NCBI GenBank assembly: GCA_050942925.1
Contig: JBMNOF010000007.1
Location: 1-55,082 of the forward strand
Direction of reading: 5' to 3'
DNA: 55,082 nt
Source: Spyradocola sp050942925
Lineage (GTDB): Bacteria; Bacillota; Clostridia; Christensenellales; UBA1750
The notes under the pieces were generated by a model. The model saw only the letters and a program-made list of their open reading frames with translations. It ran no database searches and was not told where the DNA came from. Below are positions 33,456-41,736 of this stretch, piece after piece. The first letter of the stretch is position 1. Every line of letters begins with the position of its first letter. A program made the position numbers and the translations under genes.

Positions 33456-34280
33456 TCAAACCTCGATTCTGGCGCCGGACCACAGGGGAAAGACCCGCCC
33501 GGGCAGGGCCGCCTGCAGGCGCGCGAACGCCGCGTCGCCCGTGCAATGCCCGGTGTAAAATCGCGTGTCCGCCTGCTCGGCGAAGCAGGCGAGGACCCCC
33601 TGAAGCGTTTCCTCCGGCTCGCAAACACCCGTGCGGGGGTTGGAAAGGTGGAACCCGCCGATCACCGCGTCCAGGCCGCCGCCCGCGAGCTCTCTCGCGC
33701 GGCGCACAATGTTGACAATGCCCCGGTGCGCGCAGCCCGTGACGAGCACGGTCTTCCCCTCGGCGCGCAGAAGCAGGTTCTGTTCGTCCGGGAAGGGGTC
33801 CGGCGCCCAAGACCCGCTTTCCCGGCAAAAGAGCACGCCGTTGGCCTGCGGCAGGGGCGCCGCGTGCGGCACGTCCGCAAAGAGCAGCGCGCCCGGCAGG
33901 ATCTCGGCGTTCTCCTCCAGCAGGCGCAGGCGGGGATTCTCCCGGAGCGCGGGGTCCAGGCCGATCTGCGCCATCTCGCCCGTGGGGCGCAGCGAGCCGC
34001 GCTGGCCAAAGGCCTCCGCCCGGACGTAGACGGGCGCCTGTGCGCTGTGCGCCAGAAAGGCCGCCAGTCCCCCGCCGTGGTCGTAGTGGCCGTGGGAGAG
34101 CACGGCCGCCTCCACATCCGCGACGTCCTCTCCCATGCGCGCCGCGTTCTCGAGAAAGCGCGCGCTTGCGCCCATGTCAAAGAGCAGCGCATGGCCCTCC
34201 CAGTGCAGCAGCAAGCTCAGGCCGTGTTCCCCCAGGCAGTCGTTTTTTCCACGGTTTTCCAAAAGACAACAAATTTCCAT
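33456..34280 (-). CDS. Metallo-hydrolase, dihydropterin-phosphate synthase-like
   Basis: 274-aa metallo-beta-lactamase fold protein of the group annotated as 7,8-dihydropterin-6-yl-methyl-4-(beta-D-ribofuranosyl)aminobenzene 5'-phosphate synthase-like. Seen: N-terminal CLLENRG, HGLSLLLHWEGHALLFDMG, LSHGHYDHGGGL (HxHxDH), VTGCAHRGIVNIV and IGGFHLSNP. The methanopterin pathway is absent in such bacteria, so the real substrate is unknown; related proteins are broad metal hydrolases. Single gene facing ribU. Confidence 0.8.
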   Translation of the reverse strand: MEICCLLENRGKNDCLGEHGLSLLLHWEGHALLFDMGASARFLENAARMGEDVADVEAAVLSHGHYDHGGGLAAFLAHSAQAPVYVRAEAFGQRGSLRPTGEMAQIGLDPALRENPRLRLLEENAEILPGALLFADVPHAAPLPQANGVLFCRESGSWAPDPFPDEQNLLLRAEGKTVLVTGCAHRGIVNIVRRARELAGGGLDAVIGGFHLSNPRTGVCEPEETLQGVLACFAEQADTRFYTGHCTGDAAFARLQAALPGRVFPLWSGARIEV

Positions 34281-34445
34281 TGTATTTCCCTTCTTTTGCA
34301 GGTATTTTGTAATATTTTATTCGTGTGATCAGTTTATGATGAATATATTTCAAAATTTTTCGCTTTCTATCACACATTTGAAACAAAAAATCCGCAACTA
34401 CAGTTTTCTACCGCTCGTCTAGGAGGTGTGAAAAGGAGGGATACC
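34281..34445 (+). promoter_or_regulatory. AT-rich leader of the first surface protein gene
   Basis: Strikingly AT-rich for this window, with TATGAT at 34334-34339 as a possible -10, no clear -35, and AAAAGGAGGG just before the ATG. No gene seen. Confidence 0.35.
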
Positions 34446-35885
34446 ATGAAGAAAACAAGATCCTTGCTGGCCATCTGGCTAGCGCTCGTCCTCACATTAA
34501 CCCTATTCCCCACCGCCTTGGCCGATGCAGACCAAAACTACACGATCACAGCTGATTCGGGCATCACCCTCACCTCGCCCGCATCCAAAACGGGCACGAC
34601 CGATGGCAGTGACTTGACCATCTCGTTTACGCTTGCGGATGGCTACACCAATCCCCAGGCCACCTATACGGTGGGCGGCGGGGAAGCGCAGACCGTGGAC
34701 AGCATTTCGGAAAGCGAAGGCACCTACTCGTTCATCCTGGCCAATTCCCTGATCACGGGAGAGCTTAAGGTAACCATCCAGGCGACGGCGCCCTACACCA
34801 TTACGTATGTGGCGAATGATGGAACCGGTGCCTCGACGACAGATCCCGTTCCCGCCGGCGAGTCCGTCACGCTGCCGACCCCGACGTATGCGGACCACAC
34901 CTTCCTGGGCTGGAAGGTTGGCAACACGGAAGAGATCCTGGCTGCGGGCGCAACCTACACGCCCAGCGCGGCCATCACGCTCACGGCACAGTGGGCGGAA
35001 AACGTGACCGTCACCTATGACCAGGGTGGCGACCGAAGCCTCACCGGCACGGGATATAAGGGCCAGACGGATTACGTCGCGGCCGAGCCGACGGGGACGC
35101 CGGAGGATCAGGTCTTTATGGGCTGGCAGTCCAGCGCGGACAACAACATTTACCAGCCGGGCGACAAGATCACCTTGACCGCTGCCCTCACCCTGACGGC
35201 GCAGTACGCCGACAAGGTCAACATCACCTTTGCCTCCGGCACCACCGCCAGCACCAGCGGCATCCCCGCTGCTGAAGCGGGCGCGGCCGGCGCGGCCTAC
35301 ACGCTTCCCACGACCACGCCGCGGCGCACCTCCGGCAGCTACACCTTCAGCGGCTGGACCTACTCCGTGGACGGCGCACTCTATCAGCCGGGCGCGACCG
35401 TGACGCTTCCGGCCGACGGCTCGGACGTCACCTTCACGGCGAATTGGGCCTACACGACCTATCCGGACTATGACGAGGACGATTCCTCTTCCTCCTCTTC
35501 TTCGGACGAGGACGAGTACACCATCCGCGCCACGGCGACCGAGGGCGGCTATGTCAGCCCCAGCGGAACCACGACCGTCGACGCGGGCGATGACCTGACC
35601 ATCACCTTTGCGCCGTACAGCGGCTACGTCATCGACGCCGTGTACATCGACGGCGTTCTGGACAACAGCCACGACGGCTCCTACACCTTCCGCGACGTGG
35701 ACGAGGACCACACCTTCTCCGTCCGCTACGTTCTGGACAGCGATGCGAGCGGCTCGGGTTCCTCCGACAGCTCCGATTCCTCGCCCAAGACCGGCGACAC
35801 CCGCGCACCCCTGAGCATGGGCCTGGGGCTCAGCTCTCTGGCGCTGGCCGCCTTCCTGCTCGCGCGCAAGATGCGCCGCGCCTAA
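34446..35885 (+). CDS. Sortase-anchored repeat surface protein (first of two)
   Basis: 479-aa secreted wall protein of unknown role. Signal peptide about 1-26 (SLLAIWLALVLTLTLFPTALA). The middle holds three InlB B-repeat/Listeria-Bacteroides type modules (about 115-340), each ending in GW...Y.PG...T.TA.W patterns. An acidic Ser linker (about 347-358) precedes a beta domain (EGGYVSPSG...AVYIDGVLDNSHDGSYTFRDV). The C-terminus has SPKTGD, a hydrophobic segment and KMRRA, a wall-sorting signal of the (S/P)PxTG type known for Clostridioides sortase. The ATG at 34446 has AAAGGAGGG. Strongly paralogous to the next gene at both ends. Confidence 0.85.
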   Translation: MKKTRSLLAIWLALVLTLTLFPTALADADQNYTITADSGITLTSPASKTGTTDGSDLTISFTLADGYTNPQATYTVGGGEAQTVDSISESEGTYSFILANSLITGELKVTIQATAPYTITYVANDGTGASTTDPVPAGESVTLPTPTYADHTFLGWKVGNTEEILAAGATYTPSAAITLTAQWAENVTVTYDQGGDRSLTGTGYKGQTDYVAAEPTGTPEDQVFMGWQSSADNNIYQPGDKITLTAALTLTAQYADKVNITFASGTTASTSGIPAAEAGAAGAAYTLPTTTPRRTSGSYTFSGWTYSVDGALYQPGATVTLPADGSDVTFTANWAYTTYPDYDEDDSSSSSSSDEDEYTIRATATEGGYVSPSGTTTVDAGDDLTITFAPYSGYVIDAVYIDGVLDNSHDGSYTFRDVDEDHTFSVRYVLDSDASGSGSSDSSDSSPKTGDTRAPLSMGLGLSSLALAAFLLARKMRRA

Positions 35886-35916
35886 ATCCCCTTTCCCAAA
35901 CACGAAGGACGAGCAA

Positions 35917-35949
35917 GCGACTCCGCCCCTGCGGCGGAGCCGCTTTTTT
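35917..35949 (+). terminator. Terminator after the first surface protein
   Basis: GCGACTCCGCC/GGCGGAGCCGC stem followed by six T. Confidence 0.88.
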
Positions 35950-36138
35950 CTGCGCTCTCGCGCCCCTTCGCGCATGGCCGGTCCCCCTTTTCCATTTCAT
36001 TTCATTCTTGTTACAATTTGGATACACTTTCGATAAAGTTGTTGCGTGAAATGGCAGAAATTGTTACAGCAATCTTTTGAAAATGTGGAAACCTCTCCTC
36101 GAACCCCTTCGTCTAAATGGTAGAAGGAGGTATCGACC

Positions 36139-37821
36139 ATGAAGAAAGCAAGAACATTGCTGGCCATCTGGCTGGCGCTCATCCTCACGCTGACCCTATT
36201 CCCCACCGCGCTGGCAGGAGAGGGAGAGGGCGGTACCGATCCGAATGGCGGCGGTACCGAAACGACATCCTACCCCGTCTTTGTTGACGCCTCTCAGGCC
36301 AAAGTTACCGACTTAACCTACCCGCAGAATTGGACGAATGACCAGGCGGCTCTTGTTATCTCTTTCAAGTTGGAAGAGGGGCAGGAATGGGGTTTCTTCC
36401 AGGTATTTTGTGACAATTCTGGGGCCATAACCGATCAGTGCAAACTTCAGACGGAAAACGGACTGTATACCCTTACGATCCCCAAGGACCTCATTACCGG
36501 CAAGGTAGCCGTCAAGCTGTTTACTAAGACTGCGACGGAAAAACCAGAGGGCAACCCTGACCCCGGCAATGGTCCTCAACCTAAGACGACATTCTATACC
36601 ATTGAGTATGCCGCGGGCGATTCTGCCTCTTCCGTCACAAACCTGCCGGAAAAAACTGAGGTGGAAGCACCAAATGGAGGACCCGTTGAAGCTACAGTTT
36701 CTAGCAAAGTCCCCGAGCTTGCACAAAATCTCTTCTATCTTTGGAGCACCACCCAAAATGGACAAAATGCGAAAACCTACAAGCCCGGGGATAAGATCGA
36801 ATTAAGTGGCAATATTACGCTCTACGCTGTTTTCTGGCATCCGGCCGTAGACATTCAATTTGAAGGTGGCGCCAGTGATGTGACGTTAACGAAGACCTTT
36901 GACCGTGTTCGTCTCTATACGGACGATTCCACGAAAGAGCTTGCCAGTTACACACTCCCTGCGGCACCTTCTCGCACCGGGTACTATTTCACTGGCTGGA
37001 AGTCCGGCCAAAACACCTACGCTGCCGGTCAGAAAATCACCTTCACGAATACCGATGTGCAAAACCGCGCGCTGACATTTACCGCGCAGTGGGCAGAAGC
37101 CCTCACCATCAATTACTCGAAGGGAAATGCGCCTTCCAATGCCAAAGTCCCTGCTTCCACGACGATCGGAAAAAACGAGGATGGAACGGCCACCTATACC
37201 CTCAGCTCCCTGGTCCCCTCGCGCAACGACGGGAGCATGGTCTTTAGCCACTACACGGCCAACTTCGGCGACGCGAAGGCGACCTACCAGCCCGGCCAGA
37301 CCGTGACCATTCCCTCGGGCACGACCTCCGTCACCTTCACCGCCCAGTGGTACAAGAAGTACTACCCCAACTACAACGAGAACACCAGCAAGCCCTCCAA
37401 GCCTTCTACGCCGTCTAAGCCGTCGACCTCCTACGAGGAGTACCGCATCCGCGTGACCTGCTCCGACGGCGGCTACGTCAGCCCGGCTGGCGACACCTAC
37501 GTGCGTCAGGGCCGCAACCTGACCGTCACCTTTGCCCCCTACAAGGGCTATGCCATCGACGGCGTCTACATTGACGGCGTCCTGGACAACAGCCATGACG
37601 GCTCCTACACCTTCCGCGACGTGGGCAAGAGCCACACGCTCTACGTCCGCTACGTCCGCCAGAGCTCCGGCTCCACCGGCTCCTCCGGCGGGTCCTCCGG
37701 TTCCAGCGGCCATACCTCGCCCCAGACCGGGGATGCCAGCGCGCCCCTGGGCATGAGCCTGGGCATCAGCGCCCTGGCGCTCGCCGCGTTCCTCGTGGCC
37801 CGCAAGATGCGCCGCGCCTAA
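36139..37821 (+). CDS. Sortase-anchored repeat surface protein (second of two)
   Basis: 560-aa paralogue of the preceding gene. Signal peptide about 1-26 is nearly identical (LLAIWLALILTLTLFPTALA). Repeat modules of the InlB B type lie at about 150-420 (FTGWKSGQNTYAAGQKITF and AQW endings). A Lys/Pro/Ser linker (KPSKPSTPSKPSTS) precedes a conserved domain sharing VYIDGVLDNSHDGSYTFRDV with the first protein, then a Gly/Ser stretch, SPQTGD, hydrophobic segment and KMRRA. The middle (about 36240-37200) uses visibly AT-richer codons than the two ends. AGAAGGAGG precedes the ATG. Likely an adhesin or matrix protein; no sortase gene is in the window. Confidence 0.85.
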   Translation: MKKARTLLAIWLALILTLTLFPTALAGEGEGGTDPNGGGTETTSYPVFVDASQAKVTDLTYPQNWTNDQAALVISFKLEEGQEWGFFQVFCDNSGAITDQCKLQTENGLYTLTIPKDLITGKVAVKLFTKTATEKPEGNPDPGNGPQPKTTFYTIEYAAGDSASSVTNLPEKTEVEAPNGGPVEATVSSKVPELAQNLFYLWSTTQNGQNAKTYKPGDKIELSGNITLYAVFWHPAVDIQFEGGASDVTLTKTFDRVRLYTDDSTKELASYTLPAAPSRTGYYFTGWKSGQNTYAAGQKITFTNTDVQNRALTFTAQWAEALTINYSKGNAPSNAKVPASTTIGKNEDGTATYTLSSLVPSRNDGSMVFSHYTANFGDAKATYQPGQTVTIPSGTTSVTFTAQWYKKYYPNYNENTSKPSKPSTPSKPSTSYEEYRIRVTCSDGGYVSPAGDTYVRQGRNLTVTFAPYKGYAIDGVYIDGVLDNSHDGSYTFRDVGKSHTLYVRYVRQSSGSTGSSGGSSGSSGHTSPQTGDASAPLGMSLGISALALAAFLVARKMRRA

Positions 37822-37874
37822 GCGCGGATCGCGCTCCCTTTCGACACCTTTGCAACAACATCCCGAGGATGAGC

Positions 37875-37910
37875 AAGAGGTCCCGCCCAAGCGGCGGGGC
37901 CTCTTCTTTT
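37875..37910 (+). terminator. Terminator after the second surface protein
   Basis: AAGAGGTCCCGCC stem with CGGGGCCTCTT, running into TCTTTT. Confidence 0.8.
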
Positions 37911-37975
37911 GTTCCCGTCTGTTCGGCGATAGGCTTCCGCCCTTCCAGCCCGAGACCGCGCCCGGTTTCGCCGGT

Positions 37976-38137
37976 TTACCCTTTCGGCTCCTCCTGCAGC
38001 ACGAGCGCGTGCTCGCAGAGCTCCCCGTCGTGGAAATGGGGCTGCTCCAGCTCCGCAGGCGGGTCATAGGAGACCCAGTAGCCCGGAACCAGGTGGACAT
38101 ACCCGCAAACGGGGCACTTGTACGAATACGTTTCCAT
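37976..38137 (-). CDS. Small Cys/His-rich protein, rubredoxin-like start
   Basis: 53-aa protein not longer than its zinc-binding-like core: METYSYKCPVCGYVHLVPGY, then QPHFHDGELCEH. The CPVCGY knuckle resembles rubredoxin, but the second CxxC is missing; HFH and a single Cys could complete a zinc site. GGACGGGAGAG precedes the ATG, 20 nt after ydcF, so it is probably the second gene of that transcript. Function unknown. Confidence 0.6.
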   Translation of the reverse strand: METYSYKCPVCGYVHLVPGYWVSYDPPAELEQPHFHDGELCEHALVLQEEPKG

Positions 38138-38157
38138 TTGTTTCTCTCCCGTCCTTT

Positions 38158-38853
38158 CTAGCGGCGGACGCAGTCGGGATGGTGGGCGGCAAGGCGCTGC
38201 CAGGCCGCTTCCACCGCATCTGGGATGTCCACGTGCGCGATAAAGCCGCGGCCGCGCGGGCCATAGCCGTTCTCGTCGTCCCGCAGGCGCGGAATTTCTC
38301 CCAAGGCGAGCTCCAGCAGGCGCTGCCGGCTGCCGTAGAGGACCGCGCTCTCCGGCGTGGGCCGGAAGGGCGGCGCGTGAAAGATCCGCGCGCCCGGAAA
38401 CGCCACCGCAAACGACGCGCCGCTCCTGCGCTGCATGGTCGGGTCCTGGATCAGCGCCAGGGTGCGCGGGCGCAGGCCCCAACGCTCGAGGAGCGCGCGG
38501 GTTTTCCACGCGTTGTCCCCGCAGTTTGTGGACGCGTTTTCTATCAACAGCCGGGAAAAGCTGCCGTCTGCGCGGAGGATCTGCGCAAAGATTTCCGCCT
38601 CCGGCTTGCCCTCGACTTCGATGTCCTCGTAGCGGGGGTCGCGCCGGATGGCCTCGCGCAGCAGCGCCGTGGAGTGCCCGATTCCGCCGCTGACCACGGT
38701 GTGCCAGAACTGTTTTTCCCGGTTGAGGCGCACGGCGTACTCCGCCGCGGCCGGAAGGGCGCTGCCCAGGAGCACCAGCACCTCCGCACAGTCAAAGGTG
38801 TCCTCGGGCGCGAGGAAGTCAAGCAGGATTTGCAGATCCGCATCTTCGGACAT
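38158..38853 (-). CDS. ydcF: YdcF family protein (DUF218)
   Basis: 231-aa cytoplasmic protein matching E. coli YdcF along its length: LLISGGIGHST-like VVSGGIGHSTALL, ENASTNCGDNAWKTRALL, IQDPTMQRRSGASF, GEIPRLRDDENGYGPRGRGFI and HVDIPDAVEAAW. E. coli YdcF binds S-adenosylmethionine but its reaction is unknown (established). Own promoter (38886-38914) and GGGAGGC before the ATG. Symbol is used for family identity, not proven function. Confidence 0.9.
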   Translation of the reverse strand: MSEDADLQILLDFLAPEDTFDCAEVLVLLGSALPAAAEYAVRLNREKQFWHTVVSGGIGHSTALLREAIRRDPRYEDIEVEGKPEAEIFAQILRADGSFSRLLIENASTNCGDNAWKTRALLERWGLRPRTLALIQDPTMQRRSGASFAVAFPGARIFHAPPFRPTPESAVLYGSRQRLLELALGEIPRLRDDENGYGPRGRGFIAHVDIPDAVEAAWQRLAAHHPDCVRR

Positions 38854-38885
38854 ACGCGTTCGCCTCCCTAAGATTTCTCTTCCTG

Positions 38886-38914
38886 AATATACAGGATTTT
38901 TCCGGCAAACGCAA
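38886..38914 (-). promoter_or_regulatory. Promoter of ydcF
   Basis: Minus strand TTGCGT, 17-nt spacer, TATATT. Confidence 0.7.
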
Positions 38915-38915
38915 G

Positions 38916-38956
38916 AAAAAAAGGGGCGCCCTTCCCGCTCTCGGGAAGAGCGCCCC
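38916..38956 (-). terminator. Terminator after the RsiV-like gene
   Basis: 15-bp stem (one mismatch) at 38923-38956 followed on the minus strand by seven T; it separates the sigma operon from ydcF. Confidence 0.9.
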
Positions 38957-38966
38957 CGTCCAGGGC

Positions 38967-39794
38967 TCAGGCGCCGACGCGGAAGGTCTGCTCGCCATAG
39001 GCGCCGGGCGCAACAGCGTACTTGGGGAAGACCACGACGACCTCGCCATCGGCATCGATGTAGAAGGCCGTGTTCTCATCGACCGTGGTAAAGCCGCCCT
39101 CCTCTTCCGTGAAATAGGGCACCTCGGTGTTCTGCGCCATCTGCTCGCGGATGGCGGCATTGCATTTCTCCACCCAATCCGCACCCAAGACATCCTCCAG
39201 GGTGAGGACCTTGCCGCTGGCCAGGTCCAGGTTGTAGTAGAGAATCTCGTTTCCGGACGAGATGTCGCTCTCCGATGCGCGGAGCACAAAGGAAACGCGG
39301 TCCTGCGTCTCGCTCAGGATCTCGTAGTCGACGTTGACCTGGATGTCCATGGCGTCGAACTCCTCCTCGGTGCCGCCGGTGGCCAGGAAGGCCTCGCGGT
39401 GCGCCTCGATGTTCTCGTTCGCCTGGTCCAGGTAGTCGTCCACGACCTTGTTGATCTGCTCGTTGACCTTGGCGGCAAACGCGGTGTCGTCCGCGACCAT
39501 GGGCTGCTCGACGGAGACGGTGCCGTCGGGCCCCTCCTGCGTAAAGGCGCGCACGGTGAGCACGCGGGCGATGTCGCCCACGACCGGGATCTCTTCCACC
39601 GCCTGTGCAAAGGCGGGGCTCACATTCACGCCCACACCAAAGACCACAACCACCGCGGCGACGGCGCCAACGGCCTTGATCCACTTCATTTGCGGGTTTC
39701 CTCCTCTTGCCATCCGCATGCGGCGCTTGGTCTGCTGCACCAGCTCGTCGGATGGGCGGTTCTCCTCGTACATCTTGCGGAACTTGTCTTCCAT
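38967..39794 (-). CDS. RsiV-like anti-sigma factor (DUF3298)
   Basis: 275-aa single-pass membrane protein: cytoplasmic N-terminus (about 1-36, basic), membrane segment about 37-57, and an extracytoplasmic region with the NVSPAFAQAVEEIPVVGDIARVLTV start and DUF3298 end (YYNLDLASGKVLTLEDVLG, GEVVVVFPKYAVAPGAYGEQTF, in short blocks). In B. subtilis and C. difficile RsiV binds lysozyme and releases SigV (established). Its ATG overlaps the upstream sigma gene stop as TGATG, so they are coupled. The ligand here is not proven. Confidence 0.85.
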   Translation of the reverse strand: MEDKFRKMYEENRPSDELVQQTKRRMRMARGGNPQMKWIKAVGAVAAVVVVFGVGVNVSPAFAQAVEEIPVVGDIARVLTVRAFTQEGPDGTVSVEQPMVADDTAFAAKVNEQINKVVDDYLDQANENIEAHREAFLATGGTEEEFDAMDIQVNVDYEILSETQDRVSFVLRASESDISSGNEILYYNLDLASGKVLTLEDVLGADWVEKCNAAIREQMAQNTEVPYFTEEEGGFTTVDENTAFYIDADGEVVVVFPKYAVAPGAYGEQTFRVGA

Positions 39795-40285
39795 CACGCT
39801 TCCCCTCCCCATTCCTTGCGGAGCTGTGCGCGGGCGCGCGTCAGCCTGGATCGCACGCTCGACTCCTTTTCCCTCGTGATCTCGGCGATCTGCCGGGCGG
39901 AGAGGTCCTCGCCGTAGTACAGGTGCAGCACAGCCCGATCCCGCTCCGGCAGCCGGCTCAGCGCATCGCGCAGGGCCACCGCCTCGAAATCGTCCGCCTG
40001 CTCCCGTTCGGGCAGACTCTCCATGGGCACGACGCGCCGCCTCCAGGCGGACATGCCGAACTTTTTGCAGCAGTTCAGCGTAACGCGCAGCAGCCACGCC
40101 TTGCGGTGTTCTTCGGAGGCAAAGGTCGGATTCCGCCGCACAAGCCGCAGAAAAACCTCTTGAAAGACATCGTCGGCGCTGTCCCTGCGGCCGGTCTGCG
40201 CACAGGCCAGGCGGTAGACCATGTCGGCGTACCGCTCCACGACCTCGTCGATGCTCCCCTCGGTTCGAAGCGACAGGTTCTCCAT
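39794..40285 (-). CDS. ECF sigma factor, SigV-like
   Basis: 163-aa extracytoplasmic-function sigma factor with region 2 (YADMVYRLACAQTGRRDSADDVFQEVFLRLV pattern) and region 4 (LPERDRAVLHLYYGEDLSARQIAEI, SVRSRLTRARAQLRK). Partner of the RsiV-like membrane protein that overlaps its stop. AAAGGAGG precedes the ATG. A candidate self-regulated ECF promoter lies at 40311-40339. Likely governs an envelope stress (lysozyme-type) response by analogy with SigV. Confidence 0.9.
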   Translation of the reverse strand: MENLSLRTEGSIDEVVERYADMVYRLACAQTGRRDSADDVFQEVFLRLVRRNPTFASEEHRKAWLLRVTLNCCKKFGMSAWRRRVVPMESLPEREQADDFEAVALRDALSRLPERDRAVLHLYYGEDLSARQIAEITREKESSVRSRLTRARAQLRKEWGGEA

Positions 40286-40310
40286 TTTCCCCTGCCTCCT
40301 TTCACCTACT

Positions 40311-40339
40311 CATACCCCGCAAGGGACAAAAGCGCTGCA
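40311..40339 (-). promoter_or_regulatory. Candidate ECF-type promoter of the SigV-like gene
   Basis: Minus strand TGCAGC, 17-nt spacer, GGTATG, just downstream of the other anti-sigma gene; the spacing fits ECF promoters, the -10 is not a clear CGTC type. Confidence 0.4.
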
Positions 40340-40347
40340 ACATCCGC

Positions 40348-41166
40348 TCAGGAATTTTTCTCCGGCTCCGCCATCTGCACCTCCATCTCGCCCCAGGGAA
40401 TCTCGTCCTCTACGAAGGCAGACTGCTGCAGATAGCTGCGGATTTTTGCGTCCGTCTCCTCGTCGCACAGGGGGATTTCCTCGCCCGCGCGGTAGATCAC
40501 CCGCACCCCCTCGGACGAGACGAGGCGGATCTCCCGGATCTCGTCCCGCAACACGATGTGCGCGCCATCCTGCGCCGAAACCTCGATGGCTGCGGTGTAA
40601 AGGGTGCCCCCGCTGAGGTAGTAGTCGGGCTCCACCCACGTTTCCGGCCGGTCACGCTTGGGGATGACGGACGTTGTGTAGGTCATGGACAGCACCTTCT
40701 CGTCGTCCAGGGAGAATCTGCGGACGCCGCAATAGGGCCCGCTTTCAAACACACCGGCCACCCAGCCGTCCTCGGTGCGCGTCAGGTGCATGTCGTATTC
40801 GTCCAGGGGAATCGGCGTGTCCATCTGCAGCCACAGCCTGTCCACGCCAAACGCCACCAGCACGAGGAGCACCAGCGCGCCGGCCAGCCCCAGCAGGATT
40901 CCCCGCACGGTAAAGCGGCGCATATAGCGGCGCATGCCCTTCCAGATGTCCCGGTTTTGGGCGGATTTTTCCGGCTCCGCCTGGGCCTGCGGCGCCTTTT
41001 CCTCCGCCTGCATGCGCGTCCAAACCTCGCGGCACTCCCCGCAGCTTTGAACGTGCTCCTCCACAAATTGGCTGCTCTCCTCGCTGCACACCTTGTCCAG
41101 CACAAGGGGCATCAGGTCCTGCGCCACCGCGCAGAGCGTCTCCCGCTTTTCAGCCTTCTCCGCCAT
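40348..41166 (-). CDS. Zinc-binding anti-sigma factor
   Basis: 272-aa single-pass membrane protein. The N-terminal anti-sigma zinc module has C27, H38, C42 and C45 (HVQSCGEC), a Gln/Glu-rich spacer, a membrane segment at about 85-107 and an extracytoplasmic domain of unknown type (about 110-272) that could sense a signal. It overlaps the upstream ECF sigma gene by 17 nt, the usual arrangement of a sigma and its antagonist. GAAGGA precedes the ATG. Confidence 0.83.
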   Translation of the reverse strand: MAEKAEKRETLCAVAQDLMPLVLDKVCSEESSQFVEEHVQSCGECREVWTRMQAEEKAPQAQAEPEKSAQNRDIWKGMRRYMRRFTVRGILLGLAGALVLLVLVAFGVDRLWLQMDTPIPLDEYDMHLTRTEDGWVAGVFESGPYCGVRRFSLDDEKVLSMTYTTSVIPKRDRPETWVEPDYYLSGGTLYTAAIEVSAQDGAHIVLRDEIREIRLVSSEGVRVIYRAGEEIPLCDEETDAKIRSYLQQSAFVEDEIPWGEMEVQMAEPEKNS

Positions 41167-41629
41167 GTTCCTTCTCCTTTCCGATCCGCTCCTGGAGCTT
41201 TCTCTTCGCCCGGTAGTACGTCACGCGCGCCCAGTTTTCGCTCTTGCCAAAGAGCGCGCCGATCTCCCCGTAGTGCAACTCGCCCAGCGTGCGCAGGGTA
41301 AAGACCTCCTTATACGGCTCCTCCAGTCCGTGCAGCGCCCGATGGATGCGCAGCACGCCGTCCCGGTCGTCGGGATCGACGTCCACGGCCGCATCGGCCG
41401 GCACGACCTGCCGCCGGGCCCGGCGGCACTCGCTCAAGTAGGCGTTGCGCGCGATGCTGCACAGCCAGGTCTTTGGCTCGCACCGGCCGTCAAACTGTGC
41501 GCCCTTGCGTAATACGCGGTCAAACGTGTCCTGCGTGAGCTCTTCGGCGAGGTGCGCATCCCGGCACAGGGAAAGCAAAAACCGGTAGACGTATGCGAAA
41601 TTCTCGCGGTATACCGCTTCAAAGTCCAC
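41150..41629 (-). CDS. ECF sigma factor (second)
   Basis: 159-aa ECF sigma factor. Region 2: FAYVYRFLLSLCRDAHLAEELTQDTFDRVL; region 4: LEEPYKEVFTLRTLGELHYGEI then WARVTYYRAKRKLQE (short blocks). I place the start at GTG 41629 because AAAGGAGGAGGGG lies just upstream; an ATG at 41677 would fall before the start point of the predicted promoter. It forms the first gene of a four-gene sigma/anti-sigma series and overlaps its own anti-sigma gene. Confidence 0.88.
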   Translation of the reverse strand: MDFEAVYRENFAYVYRFLLSLCRDAHLAEELTQDTFDRVLRKGAQFDGRCEPKTWLCSIARNAYLSECRRARRQVVPADAAVDVDPDDRDGVLRIHRALHGLEEPYKEVFTLRTLGELHYGEIGALFGKSENWARVTYYRAKRKLQERIGKEKEHGGEG

Positions 41630-41650
41630 CGTCCCCTCCTCCTTTCGCAC

Positions 41651-41681
41651 ATTAGACGCAAAGGGATGCCGATTCATTACA
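41651..41681 (-). promoter_or_regulatory. ECF-type autoregulated promoter
   Basis: Minus strand TGTAAT, 17-nt spacer, CGTCTAAT. TGTAA(T/C) and CGTC are hallmarks of promoters used by ECF sigma factors on their own operons, so the second sigma gene probably activates itself. Confidence 0.7.
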
Positions 41682-41722
41682 GAAAAGAGAAAGAGCCGCG
41701 AGAAAATTTCTCGCGGCTCTTT
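41682..41722 (-). terminator. Terminator of the nucleoside salvage operon
   Basis: 15-bp stem AAGAGCCGCGAGAAA with its complement at 41691-41722, followed on the minus strand by TCTCTTTTCT. Confidence 0.8.
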
Positions 41723-41736
41723 GCGCGCAAGGGGCG

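Noticed and set aside
34281..34445. AT-rich leader as a mobile-element end or attachment site
   Set aside because: No direct repeats, integrase or tRNA nearby; only a promoter-like AT bias is visible.
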